A stretch of DNA of 64,000 nt, from assembly GCA_947579665.1 (NCBI GenBank), contig OX388346.1, forward strand, positions 87,112,615-87,176,614. The letters run 5' to 3'. The notes below the pieces were generated by a model that ran no database searches, was not told where the DNA came from, and was given only the letters and a program-made list of their open reading frames with translations. Positions 12,721 through 25,951 of the stretch are shown piece by piece; the stretch's first letter is position 1; every line of letters begins with the position of its first letter. Source of the stretch: Sympetrum striolatum. Taxonomy: Eukaryota; Arthropoda; Insecta; Odonata; Libellulidae. The position numbers were made by a program, and so were the translations under genes.

Positions 12721-14975
12721 AAGAGAAGAAAGCTGCGATGGAAAATAGTTAATGTAAATTATTTCACTGCAACGGACGATAAGGTAACAAGATAGGATGG
12801 CTACAAAAAAATATGAGATCAAAAGACCTTTCCAACCACGAATATCGCATTATTCCGCAATGTTCACGTAACACTTACACATCGATTGAGCCAAAGGAAA
12901 CGGCGCCCACGAATCTGAGAAGGCGATACTAAGAATATCAAAAAGAAAAATAGGAGAAGACGCTTAACTTATCAAAAAATTAAGCTGACAATACGTGTCA
13001 TTGCTGAGTATTTAACCATACAGACCTTACATGGCGATTGCAATCCTCTAAGACTAATTCTTCTAGATCAGGAAAAACTGTGCTTACCTGAAAAGAGAGA
13101 AATGGAACATTAATTATACAGATATAAAACCTATAAGTATTTAAAACTATCATTTAATAAATGCGACCGGTTAATTAATTAAATTTGAGCACCAGATGCT
13201 TCGTTATGATCACGCAAAATATTTTATGGTTTCATAGCACGAGGAAAAGTGGAGGTAATTGGTTCTTTTAGATTGCAGAATTCACTACCGAGGTATTAAA
13301 TTACCGAAACCATTAATGAAATAAATCTTTATTGGATAATTCGTTATCCGAATTACCCCGTCTTACACACATAAAAATTTCACACTTACTCTAATTACTG
13401 CCCGATCCAATTAACATGGCTTCGAATGAGAATTTTGGATCCGCCCCAAATTCAGAACGGCAATAGATGTAAAAGCCCGTTGTCCCCTTTGGGGTATCAA
13501 TTATCAGCACGGGCAAAATGATTTAAGAGCAATTGAGGACCGCACGCTATCCTAAAATTAACGTGGGAAACGCAAATACGAATTACAGGTATCTCGGAAA
13601 ACCAATGCTCTAACAATTGTACGGCCATGGTAAATACAAGCATAGAGCACTTTGAATAACAGCCAGTTTAGAAAGATGCTTGTTCAGTAAACGTAGCCAA
13701 GAAAATTGTAAATTATATAAGCTTAACATTCCATTAGAATCATCCTTTGTGTACTATGCTCTAACATCTTTGGATTGTCGTTTGAAAATGCAATCCATAT
13801 TTCGAATTTCTTTCCTCAAGAATATTATGTTAGTATTTTCCAGTCATTGTTTCACCCAAACTGTGATTAAAATCTGTATTCGAAGTTATGTTCAACTTAA
13901 TTTCTTATTCTCCGTTGGTTTGCAGAATAGCATGCGGTGGCGTGTCGTAACTCTGCGTCAAAATATGCATCCAAAGATGAAATTTTCGCGTGTTTCTTCG
14001 TAAAATTCCTTTTTTCAAAAGTGGTGCATGAACTTGAATTTTATGGTTAAGTCTCTCAGTCTTAATGGAGCTGATTTCAACTTCAAGATGAAAAACGTCA
14101 GGCAATAACAAATGAAAAAATATCGCAAAAACAAATTAAACACTCGCTAAAGTCGACATTGTTGTCTCTCATTCCGGATACTTCTGTACAATTTAAAAAA
14201 TTCAAGCCACGCCTCTACGTCGAGCGAGAAATTCCAGTCAGCCATTTTTATTGAGCCAACTTCTCCACATCGCCGCGCGAGCGGAAGGGTTGAACGATTT
14301 CCGGGCGCAAAACCTTCGATTTCCCCTCCTCGGAATCGCGTATTTTTGCAGCGTTCCTTAAAATACCACCCAGACGCTTCGATCGACGAGCCACCGTTTT
14401 TCCTTTATCTAAATTCCCTCTTTCTCATCTTTTACAATTTCCATTCCCGCGACTTCCTTTCCTAGCGCCCCAGGCTCTCGCTCCGAGTAAATGAATCCGC
14501 GGCTAACGGAAAACACCGGCCGACCTTGGGCCGACGCTTTTATTCCAACAAAGTGAGCTCGGAGCGGAACCAAATGAAGAAAAACGCAATAAAAAGTATC
14601 GATTTTTTAAAAGTGCCTCTCGGAGAATATCCTCAAGGTGGAGTTCCCGGCGTGACACGGTCGAGGGCCATCGTTACCTCATCAGATACGGGGGAAATTG
14701 ATATTGCACCTCGTTATAACTTTCGAGTTTGACACTTTAGCGCTTTCAGTCGACGATTGACTGTAGCTTTGCTATTCATACTCTATTCGTAATGGGCATA
14801 ACAGCTAAGTTGGAGCTGATGAAAGCAAAAAAATCATAGGGTATATTCTCTAGCGTAGAAAAAATGTGCTAATCCAAAGAACGATTCCATAACAAGTTGA
14901 GAGTGGAAATTCAGGGAGTTAATTTTACTCTCGCTCGCTCAAATTCGTGTATTTCTGCATTGATTCCTCTTTTAC
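12721..14975. other. Non-coding with a GC-richer patch
   Basis: No gene is recognised. The patch at 14150-14560 is clearly GC-richer than its surroundings and contains several CG dinucleotides. It could be an exon edge or a promoter-like region, but no splice sites or domain support that. The frames at 13680-14003 (107 codons) and 14526-14732 have no recognisable features. Confidence 0.35.
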
Positions 14976-14979
14976 TATT

Positions 14980-15262
14980 GCCATGTTTGATAGATTTGGT
15001 AGATGGTGTGCCCGTGAAAAATAAAGAAAACATCCCCAGTAGTGCTACATACGACATAAATGCAGGAGTAGACTAACATATCCAAAACCTATCAATTGTA
15101 ACAATATACATCAATTTCCCAATTTCTTCCAATATTGTCATAGTAGATGTTGTGGCCGTGAAATATAAAGAATACATCCCTAGTAGTGCAACATGCCATA
15201 TAAATGCAGGAGTAGAGTAACTCTGGAAACATATCCGATACTGATCCATTATAACTCCATCT
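14980..15262. repeat. Tandem duplication, 144 bp offset
   Basis: About 80 bases beginning GTAGATGGTGTGCCCGTGAA at 14999 recur at 15143 with roughly nine differences. Shared blocks include GTAGTGCNACAT and ATAAATGCAGGAGTAGANTAAC. The similarity continues weakly on both sides with small indels. The duplication lies within a minus-strand open frame, so it may have duplicated part of an exon. Confidence 0.85.
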
Positions 15263-15563
15263 TGAGTAAAAAAAGGCTTTTCAAATATGAACGCTAAATC
15301 CAACGTTAATTTATAATTACGTATTCGTAACAACTATATGCAATTTAAAAGAAGCATATCATTAGTAACAAGACAGAAGCTTGAGTTCTTTCGCTTTGAA
15401 GGGAGGAAGAAATATCAAGCAATATGATTAAAACAAAAGGTATTTTCTTGTTTAAAGCATTCAACAGCAAGAACGCTACGGTAAATTCGATATCATCAGT
15501 GAAAATATCCCTTTTGGTATAAAAATTTACAAGGAATAATCTCAAGGCATTTTTAGGGTTCAA
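15000..15563 (-). pseudogene. Possible membrane-protein pseudogene
   Basis: Two minus-strand frames, 15563-15345 and 15333-15073, follow one another and encode hydrophobic stretches (for example IPFVLIILLDI and HVALLGMYSLYF). The second copy of the tandem duplication gives a related peptide (VALLGMFSLFF) further downstream after a stop codon. This would fit a decayed multi-pass membrane protein with a duplicated segment. Insect chemoreceptors are one class with this look, but no diagnostic motif is present. The substitutions between copies are mostly non-synonymous, which argues for decay or for no coding role at all. Confidence 0.25.
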
Positions 15564-15663
15564 AAGAGACTACGCTAAACAGCCATAAGCCACTGGTGGC
15601 TCCCGGAATACATCTAAATATATATTTTTTTAAATAATACGATATTTCAGAAAATTAATTATT

Positions 15664-15838
15664 TCCCAAGGAAAAACGAACTTGAAAAAAGTCTGACTGG
15701 GCCGGGAATCGAACCGGGGATCTGCCTATATCCAGGAGGCTGCCTTAACCACCGGGAGGCTAACTTTAACCACGCAAATCCCGGGTTCGATTCCCGGCCC
15801 AGTCAGACTTTTTTCAAGTCAGACGTTTTTCCAAGGGA
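15664..15838. mobile_element. Head-to-head tRNA-like SINE palindrome
   Basis: Arms at 15664-15715 and 15784-15838 are near-perfect reverse complements with a 68-base centre. Each arm contains a perfect Pol III B box (GGTTCGATTCC), on the minus strand at 15705-15715 and on the plus strand at 15784-15794. Each is followed by CCGGCCCAGTCAGAC and a run of six T that can end Pol III transcription. The right arm forms a perfect 5 bp T-stem; the left has one mismatch. On the minus strand the centre reads TTAGCCTCCCGGTGGTTAAGGC, resembling a D arm and A box. A complete cloverleaf with a pairing acceptor stem is not formed, so this is a tRNA-derived SINE or tRNA pseudogene in inverted duplicate. Confidence 0.75.
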
Positions 15839-15839
15839 T

Positions 15840-18800
15840 TTTTCCTGGGTGCACGCCCTTATGCGTAATTTACCCTTTCCTTTTCAATTAATTATTTTTA
15901 ATCTTTATCCTTCATTGTCATCCGTTAGCCTTTTTCACAAACTAATCGCGATTTATTCCATCCCTGCAGCATTGCGGCAAATTCTGAAAACGCCCGAATG
16001 CATGTCATTTTGATTGAGCAAATCATTACGGAGTAATGACGGATGCAAAAGATGTCGCTAATGACGTCCGCGAGTCTGCGATTCTATAATTCCGTTTTTG
16101 CATCGCATAATGAGGCTTTCCGTAACCTCAGAATGGCGCCAAACAAGTGAGGCAAGAAAATCGCATTATCGAGCGAAACAAAAGAAGGCAGTTGAGCGAA
16201 AGGATGAATTTCAATAAAGCCCTGCGAGGCATTTGAGTGGAACGTTCGCAAGTTTAGCCTCTAATTGCTTTAGTCTCCTCTCAATTACCCACACGTCTAC
16301 AAAAAGACTTTCCCGAATTGAGACCGTCGCTTACCTACTTCCAAGAGATTCTCTCCCATTTCAGCTCCTCTGGAATCCTCTTCCTTAAAGGAATTCCAGA
16401 TTCGCTAATTTGCTATCAGCCAATTTGACTAATTAATGGGTAATCCGGCTACCTTATACGAAGGTAGAACCAACTTGATATCAACAAAACAGCGCCAAAG
16501 CTATAATTATTTCAAATTACGAATTACTATTTATTGTGAAATAACACTATATAATATCATGTGTTTTCCTTTCATGAGATATTTTCGTAAAACTCTAATA
16601 AATGAAATTCCATCTTTTTTAGTGATTAAATTTACATTAAGCAGGTAAAATAAGGGTATATTGACTTAAGTTTTAACTAATTGATTAAACATTTCGTAAT
16701 TTCTGTAATTATTTCAAACAGCCATTTTGTTACTATAACGGCGAAACTGTTCGAATAATAGACATCTGTAGTATTTAAAAAGTCTCAAATTCTATTATAA
16801 ATAGCGTTTCAAGAAAGTAGTCAATTCATATTAAATGCAGCACTATTAAATCGCTAGAAATTTTTGATACATATTATCTCGAGCAGGTTCTTCTTTTTTA
16901 GGATAGTAATTGTTTTGCAATTATATTTTGATAGACCTAGTTTTGGTATCTTCCCTAATAGAATGTTTCTGGGGCCTTCGAACGATTCTTATTGGCACTT
17001 TACACGACGTTTATTGATCACCACGTAAATTGGATCATGACACTTATGGAAGTAGAGAATCTGTAGAAAGTTTCCCGCAAAAACTTCCTCTTCTAAATTT
17101 TTATTCCCACGGGACTCCATCCTCAAACCACTCTGTCCCCACGGCTTAGATTATCCTTACTTATCACCGCTTGCTTCTCTTCAAGCAAACCACTTGAGCT
17201 CCGTGTTCTATAGACCACCGTCCCCTCTCATACTCTTCATATTTTTTCAGCAAATCAGCCCTCCCTCTGTTCGATTTAAATTTGGGCCATCGTGACCTTA
17301 CCTCCTGCCCCCGGATCAATATCCCACTCGTAGAGACCTTTACCATGACCTTGAATGAATACTCTAGATCCCTCCTGATATTTAAGCATGCAAAGTCTCC
17401 CGATATTAATATATTAACCCTGGAAGGGATACGACTTATCGAGGTCGCAATAAAAGGGAAAACGTGGTCGGGACTATTCCTCAATATTAGTCTTTATTGC
17501 CCCACCTATCGGCGAACGGTGGTATTCCATTTTGTGCCTCCTAAAAATGCCACGCTGACATGCCTTCGATGACGCCATTGGGTGGACCTCTATTTCATAA
17601 CATTTTTGGCGACTCTGCTCCCAATATCGCCACCTAATAATAAAGAGCGCCTCTTTCATCTCACGAATAAAAATATATTTCACTGAAAATGAACCGATGT
17701 ACAAAATATGTAATTTTCAAGAAGAATGGATAAAATATGTTTTACGAAAAATTGATATTTTCCGAATTAAATTCGCAGGATGTCAATGCCATCAAAAGGT
17801 CAGGGACAAGAAGAACTAGTACGTTGGTGAAGGTAAATAAAAGATTTAAAATTATCCGGAAACGACTGAACGACTTTCCCCGTCTCTTGACCACTATCCC
17901 GCGATAAAAGGAAAAATTCCTCACGCATTCCAAAGCTGTTTAAGGATAAGTCGCGATTGAAATGAACGTGACAATAGTCCATCAACAATTTTTCAAAATG
18001 GCTGCAACTTAAGAAAGTAGCTCAGGGGGCGAATAATTCCCTCACTTCAACTACTTAGATTAAACTAGGATTAATGCACCTGCGTTAGAAGCAAGTAATT
18101 GAAGTTAATCTACCTGAGAAAATACTTTTAAGTAATGATGGAGATAAATACTTATTAAGTCGTCAACCACCATTGGGAATGTGTCAAGCAATTCATACGA
18201 CACTGAAACTAATACTAATAATATACTTCAAAATGTATAAACATTAGTGAAATAAACTATAACTATAATGCGAAAGAAGGTTCAATTGTTTATCTTTTCG
18301 AAGTGACCTAAATCATAAACAATCAGATAATATCATCAGAACTAATATTTTACCTTCAATAACAGTTACATTTCCATGAAATTTTAATAGACCTTTCAAA
18401 TAGACAATTTTTGGCTAAACACCCGCCAAAGTGTCCTAAAAATATTTATTCTTTACTAAGATATACAAACGACTAATTTTTGTAAAATTCATAAATTATG
18501 ATATACAGTAATTCCGAATTCTGCGTAATATGAAATAGGTGCAATAGCTGATTCCTCAATAAGTTGAGAATTGTAACTTAGGCGTATTGAATGATACAAA
18601 ATAAATGAGGTAAATATTAGGAGCATCCGTAAATTTAAGAGAAATAATCTCCCAAGTGATATTGCCATCTAATGAAGGAACCAGCTAAGAGTCTAATTAG
18701 TCTATTGCAGTTCTTTGCAATCCAAAATTTCTTTAGCTTACAGAGGAAGCATATTTGTCTAAGGATTCAAATTACATCATACCATTTTCGGTATAATAGC

Positions 18801-21020
18801 ACTTCCCTTAAATATTTTCTCGCAATACAGGAATTTGAGAAGTAAATAGAAAGCAATACGCCTCAAGGAAGTATTCTTATAATAAAAGAATTCCTAGTCG
18901 ACCGGATGCTAGAAGCGATTTCTCTTCTAAGATAAATCTCGAGGGAGAAATTTAAGCTGAAATTAGAGGAGCGTAGAGCCCATAAAAATATCGCAAATCT
19001 GCTCCCAGAATTTCGATTGTTCGTTCCCAAGACAGTGTGGCGCCTGCGGGCAGACCAGTCTAGACTGCGCCGATTGCAGCCCTTGATTACGAAACATCTT
19101 CGCATTCCAAAGAGTTCACGCACAAGAAACTTCGAATCTGATATATCCTCTAATAAATCAGGCGATTTTGGATTACTAAAATATGCCGTATTAGCCCGAA
19201 TATAACGCGATATTTTTCGACCGTTTATTTTACGTTCGACTCGCGCTAAATTCGGGGTTTAAGTAATGAACATAAAGAAGGACATTTTCCTACAGAGGTT
19301 GAGACGCGACTGAACGTCCGACCGAATGTTTTACTTAATTTCATTGACATGAATATAAACTGTGTTATTAGCTATAATTACCTAAATAAATGCTTATCTG
19401 ATTGAATTTTACTTTCTATGAATTCTTCTTTGAGTATTATTTTTTTTCTAAATATCTTAATGAAATTTTCGGAGTCGCGTTATATATTCGAGCTAATACG
19501 GTACATAAATAAGCGTGTTTGTTTTTATAAGTCTAAATAAAATTACAGGTATAAGAACTCCACAACTAAACATTAACTAATAATAATCATGCGGGTTCAA
19601 GCACAATCAAAATAGATGTATTATTTTGGAAACTGAAGAATTTCGTATACAAATCCATATCAAAAGCATTCTTCTATTTTCCTTGGAATTTTTTTGGATT
19701 ATTTTCTTATGTGTATTTTGTAATGACATTACTTGCTAAAGGCTTCGGCTACTTAAATTTAAATTTTTTTCAACTATAGTTACTTAGATGTACTAATATT
19801 TAGATATATATTTAAATGTTTTTAAAAAATAGTCTCAAGGCTACACCGGAATTTTTAAAAGGAGCGAGTATTACTTCTGAGCTCTCTCCTATACTCGACA
19901 ATTTCTGACGCAAACTTAAGAATGAAAAAATTCTCCTGAGTAGATTTCAATGGCACTTTAAATACTTCTCAATTATCCTAATTGTAATTACTAATCTCCT
20001 ATTTCAATCATCTGAAGAAACTTCTCTCACTACTTCGACGCCTCCACGTGCTGCCGAAGAATCAAACGAGTTGAGTTAAATGTATTAGAAGTGGAAAACA
20101 AAGAATGTAATTGAAAAACCATGATTAACAGAGAGAAATTTAGTTGGAAGTCCTAGTAAGAAGAGTCAGAAGTAAAGTTTCTTCAACTCCTTGCAAAGGA
20201 ATCCATAAGTGATAGAAGTTAATAACAATACTTCAAGTAATTTAAATGAATCAACCTGCATTTAAGTTTTGCGTAGCAAATTTTTGTGTTAACTTTTCAA
20301 AATCCGAAAGAATAGTCTGAAATGTAAGCATTTGCCGGTGAAATTCCACCTGCAACGAATCGAAGTTTCAAGAAGAAAATTCCACCGCGGCAAGTTGCGG
20401 ATGTTAAGACTGCATGCAGATACTTCTTCAACTTCCTCCGAAAGAACTACCTCACCATTCGGATCAATTTAAGCAAAACCGGAGGATCATCCGAGATGTA
20501 AGCGATACTTTCGGAGAGAGATCAAGGAAGTACTTCCAACTTCTGTTGGGAATGCGATGTATTACTTCCAAGTGAAAATTGAGTGTTTCCAGGGCAGGGT
20601 GAGGATTTCGCCGTTCGAATTACTCATTGAAGTTTGTCCCTTCGGTGGTGTTTGTTGAAGCTACCGCAGCAACGATTCTATTTTTATATCTCTTGAATCA
20701 ATTTCCCAAGCACCGCCATGGCGCGGGTCTGGCGCCACGATGAGATTCTAGTAAATTCCATGCAGTTGCCGTATCATAAAACGGAGTGACAAGAGATTTA
20801 AGGCTCTAGTAGTCAAGCAATAGTCACATAGTAAAAGAGAGTTTATTGCAGAGATTACTAAGCTCAAAGTACTTTCGGTAGATTATTCATGAAAAAATTC
20901 ACAACAGATAAAGTAAAATATCCGTTACATTCAATAATTTGCATCGTTTAAACCAACCTCAATTAATCCAAAGAATTTTGTGAAATAAGAGAGGATCGCG
21001 ATAAATGTAATGATAAATAT
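15840..21020. other. Non-coding stretch
   Basis: No gene or complete transposon is recognised. Overlapping frames of 96-106 codons on both strands near 17164-17572 occur in a pyrimidine-rich area. Weak endonuclease-like words appear on each strand (YRPPS on plus, ISGDF on minus), but the two readings conflict and neither was accepted. Near 18860-19200 two short frames overlap on opposite strands without recognisable features. Confidence 0.35.
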
Positions 21021-21024
21021 TAAA

Positions 21025-21055
21025 TTGTATAACACACCCCTTTGTGTTATAACAA
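21025..21055. repeat. Short hairpin
   Basis: TTGTATAACACA pairs with TGTGTTATAACAA with one bulged base and a loop of about six bases. There is no long T run after it and no gene before it, so no terminator role is proposed. Confidence 0.45.
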
Positions 21056-21059
21056 AGTA

Positions 21060-23940
21060 ATAAATAAATCCTAATAAATTACGCGATTAGCAGTAAAGCT
21101 CATCTGACAGTCGATCAAAATTTGGAAAGTGTTAACCGTTATTTTATCAATATCTTGGTCATGGCATGGAAAGATTCTGAAGAACAAATTATACTGAATA
21201 ATGTAACTTAAGGTTTCCTCTTGTGTAATGCTCACAAAATTGTCACCCGTATAATCATTTCACTTCAATTATGAGGTATTGTTATACTTTTCTAGTTCGG
21301 TTGCAGAGGAATTCCCCCTAACTATCAAAAGTTCATGAAGGCACATGGGCTATGATATGTGGAAAATTTCCCAAGTTTGATTGACTAGTTCAGAAAAAAA
21401 TAGAGAGAAATATACTACGGTGATGAATAATGAAGGATATGAAGGACACGGAACTCAGAAGAATATGGATGCACGGATTTTGGAATCTAAAGTAAACAGG
21501 ATACCAAATAAAACATGGAAAAGAAAATTTTATGCGAAAAATTCAATTTAGAATGAAAGAAAAAACTACGCCTCACAAGTCTAATAATTTACAAAATCCG
21601 TCGCTGAATTCCACCAAAGTTGGTTTCTTTCTTCGTCAGGGATAAAAATATCTTCCTTAAGTAACATTACTCTCCGTACAATATACTACATCAAGCAATA
21701 ACAAATTGTACTCAAAATTGAAAAGCAAATGTGACTACCATTTTACTTTACTCAGTGAAATTCTAACTTCGAAGAATACTGGATTTCTCAGTTAAGCCTA
21801 AGACAGAAATATTCATCTAATCTTCAGTTACGTGAATGAGCTCCTGTACCAGATGATGATGCCTTTGGGGTTTCATTCTTAGCGACTATAAAGTCATTTT
21901 TATGGTAGTTCTAGAAGATCGAGAACATGGGCGGACGTTAACTCTCAGTATTACTAATTCACAACTGAGATCGCTATTAATCTTGTCTGGTTATAATCTT
22001 CTATAAATAATGCGTCTTCTAAGTATGTGAGGAGCAGGAAACCACATAAGCTAAGTTCTGTGTGTTTGACTGCAATAAATTCTGCGAAATTGCCCTTGAG
22101 TAATCAGAACCATTTCGCTGAACTCTAATGGAAAACTGTGACAACATACATTAATTACCCCAAAACAGAGCTTGGTGAGGAATGTAGCCGCTGTTGTTAA
22201 ACAACGCAACGGCTCGATTTCACTTGATATTTGGGTTTCTCAAGTTAAGAAATTAATTTAAGAATGATCTTCGATGCTTTTAACTTAGTATTTGATAGAA
22301 ATCGAATTATTTCATCCCTAATATTTAAAATTGGTTATCACAATTTCATCTAATTTTTGAAACTCACATTCTTGTATATAATACATAAAATGCTGTAATG
22401 TTACTTTTGTTAACATTTTAAATAGAGATAATCAAATATTTAACAAATTAACTGATATGTTGGATCATTCAATGATAATGAGTTACGGGGATCACTCCCG
22501 ACTTACTCTTTTTCCATTAAGTTCCCCATAAATTGAATTTATTTTCCTACCTTTAATTTCATCTTCTCTCAGAGAAAATGGAAATTTTCGAACGACGAGC
22601 ATTTACTGTGGTCGATAAATTTTCACTCTTATAGGGAACTTAAACGAGAGGTTATTCGTTCGCAAGGCTTACTTTTTTATTTTTATTCTTTATTTATGTT
22701 ATCGTCTCTTAAATAAGATAAAATAGAGAATCTGCGAGTAGAGTTTCAATTTAGTTAGCTTTACTAAAGAAAGTGCTACAAACTATCGTGCCCCAAGTAA
22801 TTCCAGTTGCCCTGTGTTTATGTGCAGCATCAAACCGAAAGAAAATCTGCTCTTTACACTCAGATAAAAACAAAACAGTTACGAAAACAAGAACATCATT
22901 CCCATTCAGATTCGACCATAAACAATACTGTTTAGCTTACATCAGTAAACAGGGTAATATAATTCGTTTCATCATTACCACCGTTAAGGAATACGATATA
23001 GATGTCATTTAAGATAGCAAAGAAGTATAAAATTCTGAGGAAACAGATGCATTATACTGTATTCTTTTAGACATATTATAAATTTTGGAAGTCAAAGAAA
23101 TGAATGCTTTGCGCAGGAGCTTGGTCCTTATTTCTGAGATATTTACTTATTGTTGGATCAACATCGATATTATAGTCATTCATGTTTAAATTCGTCACTT
23201 TGGCTGAAATAGGTTTTCAATGTAATTTATAGGCATACGGGATAACTAAATGGAGAGGAATAAATGCGGAATTATTTTATGCACAAATAATACAGAATTC
23301 GAGAGAAAGTGGTTTTATTCGAATTAAATGCTTTTAATAAATTGTTCTTAATGTGTCACGATTGTGAAGGGCTAAATTCTTTTGCGAACACATAGCAACA
23401 GCGTTCTCGAGAGAATACTTAACTCCTATATCAGCACATTTATATGCGGTCTACATTGTTTTCTTCCATTAAAGTTCGAGGCGATACTAAAATGAAGCAC
23501 TGCGAAAGAAAAGTTTTCAAAAAAGCGCATTTTCTCGGCAATAAACCTTGAAAGTTCGAAACACACACTGAAATATTCACGTTCTGAGAAGCAAACGAGC
23601 AAATTCAAGAGAAAATTTTGCTTAAAAAGTAATCATAGAAATGTAAATTTAAGTAATTCATTCACTCTCCAAATATTTGTGAAAATAAATTCCAAAGTTA
23701 GCCTTACTCGAAATAGGAGAGCATTACATCCGCTTCCCCGCAGTACTTCGAACATTTTCTCCCACTGTTTGACAACACGATGACTCGAGATTTCAACGAA
23801 CGGGAGGATGTAAATGATGACCATTCTAACGGCTCCTCGAAAGAGATTTCGTAAACAGGACAGGTACAAATGTAAAGCGAGCGAATATCGCTTAGCTCTA
23901 ATGCATTTGGGCCGAAACTAGTTCATTTGCTGTCTCCTTT
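21060..23940. other. Non-coding stretch
   Basis: AT-rich sequence with scattered open frames under 80 codons. No repeat ends, tRNA or conserved coding block were seen. Confidence 0.4.
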
Positions 23941-23962
23941 CACCGTCACACGTGTCCGTCAG

Positions 23963-24160
23963 ACGAGAGACGTCATGCGGCGACACATACGTACCGAGCG
24001 ACGGAATTCCTCGCAATCCCGACCATTGGCAATATCGTGGAACACTGATGAAAACGATGATTTGCAGCCCGTTTTTAAACCCCTGCGACAGCCGCTTCGT
24101 CATCCCCTGCGTTATGATGGAGGAGTTCATGACCATAAATCTTATAATAGAGACCGAAAG
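23963..24160 (+). other. Candidate orphan exon, unknown product
   Basis: A pyrimidine-rich stretch (TTGCTGTCTCCTTTCACCG) leads to CAG at 23960-23962. From there exactly 66 codons remain open to AAG|GT at 24160/24161. The product is arginine-rich (DVMRRHIRTERRN near its start) and has no recognised domain. It sits in a GC-richer island. The donor GTTTTT is poor at positions +3 to +6. Overlapping frames in other phases (23952-24176 plus; 23918-24136 minus) weaken the case, and no neighbouring exon was found. Confidence 0.2.
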
Positions 24161-24690
24161 GTTTTTTACGGCTTAACACGTTAGGTAGAACGTGCTGTAA
24201 ATGCGAAAAATAGAAAAAGACATCTCCATCTTTACTGCAAATGAATCCTATTCTATATAAAATTGTAGATCATTTGTATTAATATCGACTTAACCGTATT
24301 TTATGATATACTGTTCATGGAAAGGAAACATATTTGTAAGGTTTACGCTGTATAAAAAATTTAAGAATCTATATAATTTGAGCCATTGCCTCAAATAACT
24401 ATAATCATCGAAAGTAGCATTAATATTGGTCTCTGCCACACGCCAAATAGTGGCTTGTAGGGTAATAATGTAGTAAATATTTCGATGATGTAGTAAATAA
24501 AATACCTACTATTATTAAAAGAGAAATGAAGGATATCCTTCGAGAATAGAGGTTATCATGGGCTTCTAAGAGATGTTCTCTCAGTTATAATCACATATAA
24601 ATTGGTAAGGTGCAATAAATGAAGCAACAAGTAATCACTTCGAGCCTATGAACAAATCGCAGAGCCTAAAACGGAAGGGAATCTTTGATA
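24161..24690. other. Non-coding stretch
   Basis: Nothing recognised between the candidate exon and the Helitron. Confidence 0.4.
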
Positions 24691-24697
24691 TCCTGAA

Positions 24698-25950
24698 TCT
24701 ATAATATAAAACAGTGTGGGTGTGTGTGTGTATGTTCGCTAAAAACTCGAGAACTGAGAGTCGCAAAACTTTGAAACTTTCTACATTATTAAAAGTCGAC
24801 CTCGCACAGAGTATAGGCTACTTTTTATTTCCCTAAAGTTCTCGGTTCGAACCCAGACGGGTCAAAACGTTTCCATAAGAAATACACGTAGAGGTAATAT
24901 TTTTCGTAGCAGGGTTCATTTCTTTTGCAAATTTAAATTAGAAATAATGGTCCTAGAAAGTCGAATTAAGCACCAAAAGAAGGAAAATAGAATAAAGATT
25001 CTTATTATGGTCGTTAAATATCGTTTTTGACTCGAAATTGCGAACAGTTTGATAAAATACGTGAACATTTTATCCAAATTTTGAGGTTGTAAACAACCCA
25101 TTCCCTTGACGATCTAGGTGATTGTTGATTCTAGCTCATGAATTAATATATAAGAAGACATTGAGAATAAATGAAATATTTAAGAAAATTTTTCGAATTT
25201 TGTTTAAGCTTCTGTAGCAACCATGCTATATTTATATCAACGTAATTGTTCACCGTAAAATTATAAGTTTAATCGTAGTTTCCGTTTCGACTTTCATTTC
25301 CGTGCTAGTGTTTGTGTTAATGATTGTGCTCAGTGCTTATGTGGTGTTTTTGTTACTTTCCGTAAAAATATTCATCGGTTGTTTTAACAGTAATATTTAT
25401 TTCTATTATTTGCTTAAGCGTTTCCGTATTACCTTTGTGCATTTCCGAAAACTAAAGGTGGTGATGTTTATCCTAATTTCATCTTTGGTTATGTTTTTAT
25501 AATCTTTGAACGAATGCTGTCTTTATCGAAGAAATTGTTCTTTTTAAAGATATGAGATTGAATATTTAATCAAGTTGGCTTTGTAAACTTAAGTCATTTC
25601 TTGGTTTATTGGTTTGGAAATATAAATCGAAATATCGTCCGCAGGCTCTATTTCAATTGCAAAATAATTAAGAAGAATCATTGTTTCAACCTGAAATGAG
25701 TTTGGTAGAAATATTATATGAAAATGAATATTCAGATGACCAAACTAATAGATTTCAGCAACAAATTATGAGAGCGTAGATATTGGGATTTTCACGGAAA
25801 AGTTTCGTTTACGGTAATCCAACGGTAATCTGTCCCATCGAACAAAGCTAAAATGATACATGTTAGATTATCTTCTTTTATATAAAAGGATTACTGTATT
25901 TAATTCTACTTCTATTCTCCCTGTTGAGAATCAACGGGCGCTACAGCTAG
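24698..25950 (+). mobile_element. Non-autonomous Helitron, ~1.25 kb
   Basis: The 5' end is TCTATAATATAAAACAGTGT at 24698, a typical Helitron TC start with an AT-rich lead and a GTGTGTGT run. The 3' end is CTACAGCTAG at 25941-25950, a canonical CTRR terminus. Twelve bases upstream of it is a hairpin, CCC(T)GTTGA paired with TCAACGGG around GAA (25919-25938), the expected terminal hairpin. The element is inserted between A (24697) and T (25951), the host dinucleotide preferred by Helitrons. No Rep/helicase frame is present; the frames at 24916-25101 and 25302-25502 are short and without domains. Rolling-circle replication by a partner element elsewhere is inferred. Confidence 0.88.
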
Positions 25951-25951
25951 T

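Noticed and set aside
15664..15838. Functional tRNA gene
   Set aside because: B boxes and T arms are present, but no acceptor stem pairs and the units are inverted duplicates.
17164..17572. Overlapping frames with words like YRPPS (plus) and ISGDF (minus), suggestive of a LINE endonuclease
   Set aside because: The two words lie on opposite strands and in the wrong relation for one endonuclease, and neither frame continues with other conserved blocks.
24841..24865. GGTTCGAACCC resembling a Pol III B box
   Set aside because: The T-stem does not pair fully, there is no A box, and the site lies inside the Helitron.
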